Positions 1 to 7,853 of a stretch of 64,000 bases of DNA are shown here, one piece after another. Source of the stretch: JAKPUX01 sp035353815 (GTDB lineage Bacteria; Zhuqueibacterota; Zhuqueibacteria; Residuimicrobiales; Residuimicrobiaceae). Within the stretch, counting starts at the first letter, position 1. Each line of letters starts with the position of its first letter. The stretch covers positions 32,166-96,165 of the forward strand of contig DAOQAG010000013.1 of NCBI GenBank assembly GCA_035353815.1, in the 5' to 3' direction. The notes under the pieces were generated by a model. It did no database searches, was not told where the DNA came from, and was given only the letters and a program-made list of their open reading frames with translations. The translations under genes were made by a program, and so were the position numbers.

Positions 1-684
1 ACGGGCGCCATCGGCGTGATCTTTGAGATCTATCCGCCTGTCGGCGCCGACTCGGTGCGCACCCTGATCACCCTCTCCGACCTCTCGGGACACAAAACGA
101 TGGAGCAGCACGAGAGCCGCCCGGCCGAGCCGGTGCTCCGCTACTGCATCGACCTCGGCCGGGAAATCGACAAGCCCGGGGAATACACGCTGCAGCTCCG
201 CGCGACAGCGGCCGCGCGATCCCTGCAGCGCTCGCAGCGGCTCTTCCTGCTCTGGGCTAACGCCGGCGCCCCTGACGCGACCGACGCCGGAGCCCTCGAA
301 CAGCTCGCGCTTGTCGCCAAGGGAAGCACGATCCGCGAGATCATGCGCAGCCCGGCGGAAGAACGCGAGCGGCTGATCGCCGAATTCTGGGCCAAACGCG
401 ATCCCACCCCCGGCACGCCGGAGAATGAGCTCAAGGACGAGTTTTACCTACGCGTCGATTTCGCCAATACGCAGTTCGGCGAGCCGGTCAGCGGCCGCCC
501 GGGATGGCGCACCGACCGCGGCCGGATTTTCATTGAGAACGGCACACCCGACCAGATCGAGAAACAGGGCGGCGAAATGGGCATGCCCACCGCCGAGATC
601 TGGTCCTACAACCGCCTCAATCGCCGCTACCTCTTTGTCGACCGCCTGAACAACGGCGAATTCCGGCTGCTAAAAACTGAGTGA
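1..684 (+). CDS. GWxTD domain-containing protein, 5' partial
   Basis: The reading frame is open from base 1 and ends at TGA 682-684, so the start lies outside the window and 227 codons are visible. A GTG at 16 is not a convincing start because the frame is equally open upstream. The C-terminal half carries the family signature G-W-R-T-D followed by RGRIFIENGTPDQIE (about residues 167-188) and ends in a YLFVDR-type strand, as GWxTD proteins do. These are predicted secreted or periplasmic proteins common in Bacteroidota, Ignavibacteria and KSB1-like bacteria, with no established biochemical role. The family call is firm; no function can be given. Confidence 0.85.
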   Translation, partial: TGAIGVIFEIYPPVGADSVRTLITLSDLSGHKTMEQHESRPAEPVLRYCIDLGREIDKPGEYTLQLRATAAARSLQRSQRLFLLWANAGAPDATDAGALEQLALVAKGSTIREIMRSPAEERERLIAEFWAKRDPTPGTPENELKDEFYLRVDFANTQFGEPVSGRPGWRTDRGRIFIENGTPDQIEKQGGEMGMPTAEIWSYNRLNRRYLFVDRLNNGEFRLLKTE

Positions 685-699
685 GGGGCGATTATTTGC

Positions 700-729
700 T
701 TGATAAATTCGACCGCTTTTTTGTATATT
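700..729 (+). promoter_or_regulatory. sigma70-like promoter before the 772 gene
   Basis: TTGATA (700-705), an 18-base spacer and TATATT (724-729) lie 43 bases before the ATG at 772, directly after the stop of the GWxTD gene. The spacing is good and the surroundings are locally AT-rich in a GC-rich region. Read by eye only. Confidence 0.5.
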
Positions 730-771
730 GGGGCATGACCTATCCTGCAATGCGAAAGGAGTCCTGAAGCG

Positions 772-1392
772 ATGAAAGTGTGGCAGCGCAGCAAAGAGAG
801 GGAATTCGGCAAGATCCTGCTCATCTGGAGGCATCGCGCGGCCGGCCGGTTCGCCGGCAAAATCTTCAGCTGGCTCCTCAGCGGATTCGTCCTGGGTCTG
901 CTGGCCGCCGTTCTCTGCGATGCGGTGGGCCTCTCCGCAGAATCGCTCCTGGCCGGCCGCATCGTCTTCTTCGCCGTCTTTATCATCGGCACCATCAGCG
1001 CCTGGCTGCGCAATGTCGTCTACGGCCTGCAGTACCGCATCACGCCCAAAGCTTTGCTCTATGTGCGGCCGCTCTGCGGCTTTGAGGCCCTGTGCGGCCG
1101 CGGCGAGCAGCTGCGCCGCGGCGATCGCCTCGAAATCATCCCCTGGGACCAGATCAAGTCGGTCGACGAAGCCGAAGGGGCGCTGGCCCTGACCCTCCGT
1201 GACGGCTACCAGATCAGCGTCGGGGTGACCCCGGTGATCGCCCTTTGGACGCCGACCGCCGACGGCGCGATGGAGAAGCGCATCAGCCTCGAGGGCCGGG
1301 GCCAAAAAAGCACGCAACTGGACAAAGAGTCGCTCAAACTGATCCTGCAAAAGATTCGCGATATTAAAAAATCCGCCGCAACCAAGGCCTGA
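772..1392 (+). CDS. Two-TM membrane protein with PH-like C-terminal region
   Basis: 206 residues with a good ribosome binding site (AAAGGAG about 12 bases upstream). A basic N-terminus is followed by two hydrophobic segments (about residues 30-55 and 63-82). A soluble C-terminal part then alternates strands (YGLQYRITPKALLYVRP, IIPWDQIKSVDEAEGALAL), resembling the PH-like domain of small bacterial membrane proteins, and ends in a lysine-rich helix. No catalytic motif is visible. It has its own promoter-like sequence and is followed 83 bases later by the SWIM gene. The gene is solid from start, RBS and coding character; the fold is an inference and the function unknown. Confidence 0.7.
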   Translation: MKVWQRSKEREFGKILLIWRHRAAGRFAGKIFSWLLSGFVLGLLAAVLCDAVGLSAESLLAGRIVFFAVFIIGTISAWLRNVVYGLQYRITPKALLYVRPLCGFEALCGRGEQLRRGDRLEIIPWDQIKSVDEAEGALALTLRDGYQISVGVTPVIALWTPTADGAMEKRISLEGRGQKSTQLDKESLKLILQKIRDIKKSAATKA

Positions 1393-1475
1393 TAGCCGCT
1401 CCACTCCGCTGCACGGGCCGCTGAGGAGGTGGAGAGCGTTCGCATCATGTTCTGGCAAACCGAAGGGATTCAGCC

Positions 1476-2273
1476 ATGCCCTCCCGTATCACTCCTCTCG
1501 ATGTCTCGGCCTACGCGACGCCCGAGGTCTACCGCATGGGCGAACAGATCTATGAAAACGGCTGGGTACGGCACCGCTTTCAGACCAATTATGGCCTTTC
1601 GGCGACCGTGCGGAGCAAGGGGCACTACCGGGTGGAAATGATCATCGATGGCGAGCAGTTTTTCGGCCGCTGCACCTGCCCGGTCGGCAGCAGCCGCTGC
1701 GAGCATCAGGTCGCGCTTCTGCTCACCTGGCTGCACGAATCCCCGACCTTCACAAGCTATCAGGAACTGCGCAAGGCGATCCGGACCAAAGAGAAGAATG
1801 GGCTGGTTGACATCCTTGTCAATCTCATCGAGGTTTTTCCCGATCTCAGCTCCTTCTTCATCAGTCCCGCCGGCCGCGACGAAGCCGCCGCCATCCAGGA
1901 AGAGGTGGCCAACATCTTCGATTTTCCCCAGGCACAAAAAATCGATCCCCAGCAGATCGTCGAGGCCTGTCAGATCCTCTTTGTGCGCGCCAAGTCCCTG
2001 CACAATGAGGGAAAAAACACCCAGGCCCGCACCATCTATTTCGAGATTCTCAACCGTTCTCTGGCGCTGATCGACCGGCTGCAAACCAGCAAACCCTTCC
2101 GGGAGAATTTCATCGCCGAGATCGCCGACGATTATGAGGATCTCGTCACCAGCGATCCAGAGTTCGCCGCCAGCCGCGAAGCCATCGCCGCCGAGGTGGA
2201 GCAGATTTGCGCCCATGAATCGGCCGAGGCGGAAGGTGTCTTTCTCGAACTGGTGAAGCAAAAACTCGGCTGA
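1476..2273 (+). CDS. SWIM zinc finger domain protein
   Basis: 265 residues. The N-terminal 85 residues match the SWIM layout: a Y-x-x-G-x-x-x-Y-x-x-G-type opening (YRMGEQIYENGW), a central strand (YRVEMIIDG), then C66-x-C68 ... C75-x-H77 in CTCPVGSSRCEH, the CxCx(n)CxH zinc site. SWIM domains bind DNA or protein partners. The remaining 180 residues are mainly helical and acidic, without a helicase or nuclease motif, so this is a stand-alone SWIM protein rather than the SNF2-associated type. The next gene (DUF4412) starts 61 bases later. Partner and role are unknown. Confidence 0.8.
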   Translation: MPSRITPLDVSAYATPEVYRMGEQIYENGWVRHRFQTNYGLSATVRSKGHYRVEMIIDGEQFFGRCTCPVGSSRCEHQVALLLTWLHESPTFTSYQELRKAIRTKEKNGLVDILVNLIEVFPDLSSFFISPAGRDEAAAIQEEVANIFDFPQAQKIDPQQIVEACQILFVRAKSLHNEGKNTQARTIYFEILNRSLALIDRLQTSKPFRENFIAEIADDYEDLVTSDPEFAASREAIAAEVEQICAHESAEAEGVFLELVKQKLG

Positions 2274-2334
2274 ACGCCCCAATCTCCCCCACTGCTGCTC
2301 TGTATGGCATCATTTCCCCCCTAAGGAGGCTGCA

Positions 2335-3054
2335 ATGAAGTACCTGCTCCGCACCCTTGTTGTCATTCTGTCCGTCATCGCGTTCACGCAGACCGCGCTG
2401 GCCGATATTTATATCAAGGAAAGTGAACATACGGATGCCTTTACCATCATGGGCCAGACCCGTCCGGCGAAGGATGTGGTCAAGACCACCTGGATGACCA
2501 GCGACAAGGTGCGCAATGACGATCCCGAGACCTCGGTCATCCTGCGCATGGACAAAGGTCTCCTCTACATTTTGCAGCACAAGCAAAAAAGCTATATGGA
2601 GATCCCGCTCAACTTTACGGCCGCAGCTACACAACCTGCGGGCGATCTGGGGATCAAGGTAACGGTTACTCCGTCCGGAGAAAAGAAAAAGATCAACAAC
2701 TGGACCTGCGGCAAATATCTGCTTAAGATGGAGATGAGCGGCATGGGATTCGCCACTGAAAGCGAGATCTGGGCGAGCGAAGAGATCAAGATCGATCCAG
2801 GGCTCTACGCCAAGTTCACGGGCGCGCTGATGGCCGCCAATCCGATGCTCGCCTCCAGCCTCGCCAATGTCATCGAGGAGATGAAAAAGATCAAGGGGGT
2901 ACATGTTCTCAATACGACCAGCGTGCAGATGATGGGCCAGACCATGAAAAGCACGACGACGCTGCTGGAGTACCGGCAGGGCAAGGCGCCCGACGGCATT
3001 TTCGAGCTGCCCGCGGGCTATAAAAAGCAGTCGATGATGGGTGATATGAATTGA
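2335..3054 (+). CDS. DUF4412-like exported protein
   Basis: 239 residues with a classical signal peptide (MKYLL, hydrophobic core, cleavage after about residue 23, TALA). The RBS is strong (AAGGAGG, 6 bases before ATG). The mature part reads like DUF4412 periplasmic proteins: an opening strand (DIYIKESEHTDAFTIMGQ), a D-Y/K-type repeat about a metal or redox-sensitive substrate (IILRMDKGLLYILQHKQKSY), a conserved C-G-K-Y segment (NWTCGKYLLKMEM) and a final strand (YRQGKAPDGIFELPAGYKK). No enzymatic role is established for the family. The stop overlaps the TTG start of dapF by four bases (TTGA), so the two are likely translationally coupled. Confidence 0.75.
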   Translation: MKYLLRTLVVILSVIAFTQTALADIYIKESEHTDAFTIMGQTRPAKDVVKTTWMTSDKVRNDDPETSVILRMDKGLLYILQHKQKSYMEIPLNFTAAATQPAGDLGIKVTVTPSGEKKKINNWTCGKYLLKMEMSGMGFATESEIWASEEIKIDPGLYAKFTGALMAANPMLASSLANVIEEMKKIKGVHVLNTTSVQMMGQTMKSTTTLLEYRQGKAPDGIFELPAGYKKQSMMGDMN

Positions 3055-3981
3055 GGCTGCATTTTATCAAGATTTCCGCGACCGGCAACGATTTCATCCT
3101 CATTGACAATCGCGCCGGGAGATGGGCGGCAGACCGTGATGCGCTCTTTTTCAGCCGGATTTGCCGGCATCACCTGAGCATCGGAGCAGACGGCGTGATT
3201 CTTCTCGAGCCGAGTGAGCGCGCCGATTTCCGCTATGTCCATATCAACGCCGACGGTGGCATCGCCGGGATGTGCGGCAACGGCAGCCGGGCCATCGCCT
3301 GGTTTGCCCGCCATCTTGGCATCGGTGGTGCAGAGCTCTCCATGGAGATCAACGGCCGGCTCTATTATGCCAAGCCCGAGGGGCTGGAGGTGACAACACG
3401 GATGGTCCCGCCGTCCGGCATCGATCTCGAGCTCGATGCCGCCACCGGTGAGGGCTTTGTTTCGGGAGGCTTTATCGACACCGGGGTGCCCCATTACGTG
3501 CTCTTTGTGCCAGAGGCCGCAGCGGTCGACATGGCCCGGTACGGGCCGCTTTTCCGCCATCACCCCCTCTTCCCGGAGGGGACCAATGTCGATTTCGTCG
3601 AGTGCGTCGATCCCCACCATCTCCGGGCGCGCACCTGGGAGCGCGGGGTCGAAGGCGAAACCCTCGCCTGCGGCACCGGAGCGATGGCGGCGGCGATCAT
3701 CGCCCGGTTGCGCGACCGGGTTGCAGCGCCGGTGAGCCTCGATTTTCCCGGCGGCCGGCTGACGGTCGATTTTAGCCAGGATTTTTCCCGGGTCACCCTC
3801 GCCGGGAGGGTCGATCCGGTTTATGAAGGCGATCTTTTCCCGGAACATGGCNNNNNNNNNNNNNNNNNNNNNNNNNNNNNNNNNNNNNNNNNNNNNNNNN
3901 NNNNNNNNNNNNNNNNNNNNNNNNNNNNNNNNNNNNNNNNNNNNNNNNNNNCTTTTCCCGGAACATGGCGGGTTCGCATAA
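3051..3981 (+). CDS. dapF: Diaminopimelate epimerase (interrupted by scaffold gap)
   Basis: Interconverts LL- and meso-diaminopimelate in lysine and peptidoglycan synthesis, in the cytoplasm. Both catalytic cysteines are in their family contexts: C75 in GMCGNGSR and C207 in GETLACGTGA. The N-terminal FIKISATGNDF motif is also present. TTG is the start because it overlaps the upstream stop and gives the expected N-terminus. The frame enters a 100-N gap at 3852. The 18 bases on either side of the gap are identical, and joining them once gives an uninterrupted 270-residue protein ending HGGFA at TAA 3979-3981, which is the normal length for DapF. The gene is therefore probably intact and the gap an artefact. 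Confidence 0.95.
3852..3951. other. Scaffold gap of 100 N with an 18-base flanking duplication
   Basis: Exactly 100 N. Bases 3834-3851 and 3952-3969 are identical (18 bases). Collapsing the duplicate restores dapF in frame, so the real gap is probably zero bases with an unmerged overlap. Confidence 0.9.
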
Positions 3982-4011
3982 AAAAAGCCCGGTGCACACA
4001 CCGGGCTTTTT
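3982..4011. terminator. Bidirectional intrinsic terminator between dapF and the ABC permease
   Basis: Stem GCCCGGTG / CACCGGGC (3987-3994 and 3999-4006) with a four-base CACA loop. An A run lies on the left and a T run on the right, so both converging transcripts (dapF on +, ABC operon on -) get a hairpin plus U tract. It starts right after the dapF stop. Confidence 0.9.
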
Positions 4012-4032
4012 GCTCTTCCCCCCTGCAACCTT

Positions 4033-5445
4033 TCAATCGTGCCGCAATGCCTCGACCGGATTGACGCGCGCAGCGCGCGCCGCCGGATAGAGCCCCGCCA
4101 GCAGGCTCACCACGACCGAAAACAGGATGGCGCCGGCGACCAGCCAGAGGGGCAGGAAAAAAAACTCAATATCGCCGCCCGGTCCGCCCTGGCGCGCAAC
4201 CCAGATGTTGGCGATCCAGTTGGCCAGCCGCGAGACCAGCCAGCCCAGCCCCACTCCGAGAACTCCCCCGCCCAGGCCGATGCTCCCCGCCTCAACAAAA
4301 AATATCGTGCGGATCTGCCGTTCGCTCGCACCCACCGCCTTCATCACCCCGATTTCGCGCGTCCGTTCGAGAATCGACATCACCATGGTGTTGATGATGC
4401 CGAGAGCAGCGACGATCAGGGCGATGGTGCCGACCGCCCCCAAAGCGGTATCGACCATGATAAAACCCCGCTTGATCTCCTCCAGCTGGTCGGCCAGCGC
4501 GAAAACCGAAAAATTCAGCTCCTTGAGGCGCATGCGCACCTTGGCCAGATCCTTGAGATCACGCAGGCGCACGTAGAGGGCATCATAGATGCCGCTGCTG
4601 CGGCCACCGCGGCTGAGCATATTCCACATACTGGTGAAGGCAAAGCGCGGCATCTGCTTCCCGGTCGCCAGGGGCACGACGATCCCGCCCTGGATCTGTT
4701 CGTTACTGAAGGCGTGCGGTTTGGGCCGGATGCCCTGCACCCGTAGCCGCGTGACATGTTCGCCGAAGCTCGGCGGCAGGCCGGCCGCCATGCCGCCCAC
4801 CGCCTGGCTAAGATCGAGCACCGAGGTCACCACTTCGATATCGGCACCGATGAGGGAATCGGCGGGGAGCTGCCGCCAGGCGCGCACCGAATCCGAAATG
4901 CTCTTCTCCCCGGCCCCCTCGAGGACGATCTTGAGCGACGCCAGGGTGGAATAGGCCAGCACCGCTTCCGGCGCCGAGTCGCTGCTGAAAAAGTCGCCCC
5001 ACCCCATGCGATCGTAAGGCCGGTAATGGCCCATAACCGCCGGCACAGAGCGCAAGGTCGTGCTGGTCTCCCGGCCCTTGAAGCGGATCTTGACAGGGAA
5101 AGAGATCTCCGGATAAACCACCGCCACCTCGGGGATGGCGGCGATCAGAGCGACGGCGGTATCGTTGAGCGCCCGCGTCCGCTTGTGCATGCCGCTGATC
5201 GCCGCATCCAGATTGCCGGACATTGCCTGCTCAATCTCCATGTTCATCGGGAGGACGCGGATTGAGGTGAAGAGATCATTGGCGGTGAAGGCCTCGGTGA
5301 CATTCCGCTGCATGCCGGTGCCGAAGGAGACCATCGCCACGAGCGCACCGATGCCAATGATCACTCCGAGGGTGGTCAGAATCGTGCGCAGTTTGGTGCG
5401 CCACAGGTTATCGAGGCTGAAACGGATGAGATCACTGCTCTTCAT
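4033..5445 (-). CDS. ABC transporter permease, MacB/FtsX type
   Basis: 470 residues. There is one N-terminal membrane segment (about residues 19-45, RTILTTLGVIIGIGALVAMV), a large extracytoplasmic domain of some 280 residues (MacB periplasmic-core-like), then three C-terminal membrane segments (about 335-365, 380-405, 430-455) of the FtsX domain, including EIGVMKAVGAS and a final AARVNPVEALRHD. This topology is that of MacB/LolCE-type mechanotransmission permeases that act on substrates in the periplasm rather than moving them across the inner membrane. Its ATPase partner lies immediately upstream with a four-base overlap. No MacA-like adaptor or outer-membrane channel gene is next to it, so the substrate cannot be inferred. 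Confidence 0.9.
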   Translation of the reverse strand: MKSSDLIRFSLDNLWRTKLRTILTTLGVIIGIGALVAMVSFGTGMQRNVTEAFTANDLFTSIRVLPMNMEIEQAMSGNLDAAISGMHKRTRALNDTAVALIAAIPEVAVVYPEISFPVKIRFKGRETSTTLRSVPAVMGHYRPYDRMGWGDFFSSDSAPEAVLAYSTLASLKIVLEGAGEKSISDSVRAWRQLPADSLIGADIEVVTSVLDLSQAVGGMAAGLPPSFGEHVTRLRVQGIRPKPHAFSNEQIQGGIVVPLATGKQMPRFAFTSMWNMLSRGGRSSGIYDALYVRLRDLKDLAKVRMRLKELNFSVFALADQLEEIKRGFIMVDTALGAVGTIALIVAALGIINTMVMSILERTREIGVMKAVGASERQIRTIFFVEAGSIGLGGGVLGVGLGWLVSRLANWIANIWVARQGGPGGDIEFFFLPLWLVAGAILFSVVVSLLAGLYPAARAARVNPVEALRHD

Positions 5446-6143
5446 ACGGGCTCCCGCAGGGTTTCCGCCTGCACGATCTGGCCGTCGAGCATGTGGAGCT
5501 GGCGGTGTGCCAGGCGCGCTGCAGCACTTTCGTCGTGAGTGACCATGAGCAGGGTGAGGCCACGTTCGCGATTGAGATGCTGCAGCAGATCGAGGATCTC
5601 GGCGGCGGTGCGGCTGTCGAGATTACCCGTGGGTTCATCGGCGAGTAAAAGGGCGGGCTCATTGGCCAGGGCACGGGCGATGGCCACCCGCTGGGCTTCG
5701 CCGCCGGAGAGCTCGGCCGGGCGGTGCGTCCGCCGTTCCGCCAGCCCCACCAGATCGAGCAGGGCAGTGGCGCGGGCGATGCGTGCACCGCGCTCCATGC
5801 CGGCGAAGATCATCGGCAGCACGACATTCTCCAGGGCGGTGCGCGCCGGGACAAGATTGAAGGACTGAAAGATCATCCCGACCGTGGTGCGGCGGTGCAG
5901 CGCGAGCAGCTCGCGGTCCAGCGCCGCGAGATCGCGGCCATGCACCAGGAGCTGTCCGGAGCTGGCACTATCCAGCCCGCCGACCAGGTTGAGCAGGGTC
6001 GATTTGCCCGAGCCGGAACGGCCGACCAGGGTGACGAACTCGCCGGCGGCCAGGGTAAAGGATACCCCGCGCAAGGCGGCCACTTCGGCCTTGCCTTTCT
6101 GATACTGTTTGTGGAGATCGATCGCTTCGACCACAGGGGACAC
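5442..6143 (-). CDS. ABC transporter ATP-binding protein, LolD/MacB family
   Basis: 233 residues. Walker A GRSGSGKST (41-49), Q-loop FQSFNLVP, signature LSGGE (145-149), Walker B LLLADE (165-170) and H-loop MVTHDES are all present, so it should be catalytically competent. The TGNLDS sequence after Walker B is typical of the LolD/MacB/FtsE group that pairs with FtsX-type permeases. The ATG of the downstream permease overlaps its stop by four bases (ATGA), indicating a tightly coupled two-gene operon. The RBS (GGAGG) lies about seven bases before the ATG. It energises the mechanotransmission permease from the cytoplasm. Confidence 0.95.
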   Translation of the reverse strand: MSPVVEAIDLHKQYQKGKAEVAALRGVSFTLAAGEFVTLVGRSGSGKSTLLNLVGGLDSASSGQLLVHGRDLAALDRELLALHRRTTVGMIFQSFNLVPARTALENVVLPMIFAGMERGARIARATALLDLVGLAERRTHRPAELSGGEAQRVAIARALANEPALLLADEPTGNLDSRTAAEILDLLQHLNRERGLTLLMVTHDESAAARLAHRQLHMLDGQIVQAETLREPV

Positions 6144-6207
6144 CCTCCACCTCCTTTTTGTACGGCATACGTTCGCCGCGCCCGCCTTGTTTCATTGCAC
6201 ACCCATT

Positions 6208-6239
6208 AAAAAAGGGCTGCCCGCATGGCGAACAGCCCT
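6208..6239 (-). terminator. Intrinsic terminator of the fumarase operon
   Basis: On the minus strand, AGGGCTG (6233-6239) pairs with CAGCCCT (6213-6219) across a 13-base loop, followed by a run of six T. It lies 27 bases after the fumarase beta stop and before the ABC ATPase, separating the two operons. Confidence 0.85.
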
Positions 6240-6265
6240 GATCCTTGCCTCTCCGGCACCAACCG

Positions 6266-6823
6266 CTACTTGATGCCGTATTTGGCGATGCCTTCCTGAT
6301 AGATATTTCCACCGTGGCAGTCCTGGGCGACGATCGCCGGAAAGTCGACGACGGTCAATCGGGCGATCGCTTCGGCGCCGAGTTCGGGCCAGGCGACCGT
6401 CTCGTTTGCCTTGATCGACTTGGCGATCAAGGCCGCTGCGCCGCCGACCGCTACCATGTAGACGCCGCAATGCTGCTGCAGAGCCGCGGCGACCTTGGCG
6501 TTCATCTCGCCCTTGCCGATCATTCCCCGGGAGCCGATCGCCAGGAGCCGCGGCGCGTAGGCGTTCATGCGCCCGCTGGTGGTGGGTCCCGCGGAACCGA
6601 TGGGTTTGCCCGGCCGTGCCGGGGAGGGGCCGACATAATAGACCAGATGGCCGGTAAGATCAACAGGCAGAGGCTGGCCGGCATCGAGGAGATCGACCAG
6701 CCGTTTGTGCGCGGCATCGCGCGCGGTATAGATCACCCCGGTAATGAGCACGCTGTCACCCGCATGGAGGGTTTGGACCACCTCGCTGGTGAGGGGGGTC
6801 GTTATTTTGATGACATCCGCCAT
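6266..6823 (-). CDS. Class I (Fe-S) fumarate hydratase, beta subunit
   Basis: 185 residues. Corresponds to the C-terminal domain of class I fumarases/L(+)-tartrate dehydratases: VIYTARDAAHKR, the YVGPSPA stretch and the SAGPTTSGRMN motif, then GSRGMIGKG and a PAIVAQDCHGGN end. Together with the alpha subunit encoded just upstream it hydrates fumarate to malate in the TCA cycle. The internal ATG at 6823 (MADVIK) is preferred over the ATG at 6829: AAAGGAG lies eight bases before the former but abuts the latter. The gap to the alpha stop is 21 bases, so the two are co-transcribed. Tartrate dehydratase is a theoretical alternative; the next-door PEPCK favours fumarase. Confidence 0.9.
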   Translation of the reverse strand: MADVIKITTPLTSEVVQTLHAGDSVLITGVIYTARDAAHKRLVDLLDAGQPLPVDLTGHLVYYVGPSPARPGKPIGSAGPTTSGRMNAYAPRLLAIGSRGMIGKGEMNAKVAAALQQHCGVYMVAVGGAAALIAKSIKANETVAWPELGAEAIARLTVVDFPAIVAQDCHGGNIYQEGIAKYGIK

Positions 6824-6844
6824 AACCATACTCCTTTAGAAGGG

Positions 6845-7687
6845 TCAGATCACGATCGATTGATGCCGCGCGGCGTGGCACTGGATGTTGACGGAGGCCG
6901 GCAGCGAGGCGATGTGGCAGGGAAAGACCTCGACATGCACATCGAGGGCGGTAACCCGGCCGCCAAGGCCCTGCGGTCCGATGCCCAGCTTGTTGACGCG
7001 CTCGAGCAATTCGAGCTCCATGGCCGCATAAAAGGGATCAGGATGGCGGTCGCCGACCGGACGCAGCAACGACTTTTTGGCCAGCCAGGCGACCTTTTCG
7101 AACGTGCCGCCGATGCCGACGCCGACGATGATCGGCGGACAGGGGTTGCTGCCGGCGCGGCGCACCTTGTCGACGACAAAATTCTTGACCCCTTCAGCAC
7201 CGTCGGAGGGGGTGAGCATGGCCACCTCGCTCATATTCTCCGATCCGCCGCCCTTGGGAGCAATGGTGATCTTTAATTCCCGGCCCGGCCTGGTTTCGAT
7301 CCAGATGACCGGGGGCGTATTGTCTTTGGTATTGACCCGCTGCAGCGGATCGGAGACGATCGATTTGCGCAGAAAACCGTCGCCATAGCCCTTGCGCACT
7401 CCGTCGGCAATGGCCTCTTCAAGGGTTTTAGCGGTGACGAGTACCTCCTGACCGAGCTCCACAAAAAAGACAGCGAAACCGGTATCCTGGCAGATGGGGA
7501 ACTCGCCCTCTTTGGCAATGCCGGCGTTCTCGATGATCTGCTCGAGAATCGCCCGGCCGGTGGGCGACTCCTCCCTGGCCAGACCCTCCTTGAGGGCGGT
7601 AAGAACGTCTTCGCCGAGATGGTAATTGGCATCGATACACAGCCGGGCGACCTGTTCGCTGATGAGTGAGGCAGCTATTTCTCGCAT
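6845..7687 (-). CDS. Class I (Fe-S) fumarate hydratase, alpha subunit
   Basis: 280 residues, the usual length for the stand-alone alpha subunit. Three cysteines expected to hold the [4Fe-4S] cluster are visible in conserved settings: C66 in FPICQDTG, C183 in SNPCPP and C270 in QCHAARH. The frame can be extended to 7747, but the ATG at 7687 is chosen because AGGGAG lies seven bases before it and it gives the family N-terminus (MREIAAS). Transcription probably starts at the promoter at 7798-7826 and ends at the hairpin after the beta subunit. Confidence 0.93.
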   Translation of the reverse strand: MREIAASLISEQVARLCIDANYHLGEDVLTALKEGLAREESPTGRAILEQIIENAGIAKEGEFPICQDTGFAVFFVELGQEVLVTAKTLEEAIADGVRKGYGDGFLRKSIVSDPLQRVNTKDNTPPVIWIETRPGRELKITIAPKGGGSENMSEVAMLTPSDGAEGVKNFVVDKVRRAGSNPCPPIIVGVGIGGTFEKVAWLAKKSLLRPVGDRHPDPFYAAMELELLERVNKLGIGPQGLGGRVTALDVHVEVFPCHIASLPASVNIQCHAARHQSIVI

Positions 7688-7797
7688 AACCTGCTCCCTT
7701 TGCATGGGTCCGCGGAACCCGGCACAGCCCCTGCCGTTAGGGGGCATGCGCGAGCATGCTGGCCAGGCTGGACCGGGTCAATACGTGTCTGCGTTTC

Positions 7798-7826
7798 AAT
7801 CTAACAAAGCCACAGGTCAATGTCAA
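7798..7826 (-). promoter_or_regulatory. Strong sigma70-like promoter for the fumarase operon
   Basis: On the minus strand, TTGACA (7821-7826), a 17-base spacer and TAGATT (7798-7803). The -35 is perfect consensus and the -10 nearly so. The leader to the alpha-subunit start would be about 105 bases. Confidence 0.75.
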
Positions 7827-7853
7827 GAACTTCCGCACCACGGCCGGACGGCG

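Noticed and set aside
670..1458. Long open frame on the minus strand, antisense to the 772-1392 gene
   Set aside because: No ribosome binding site, sequence composition of a GC-rich antisense shadow, and the plus-strand gene has an RBS and promoter.
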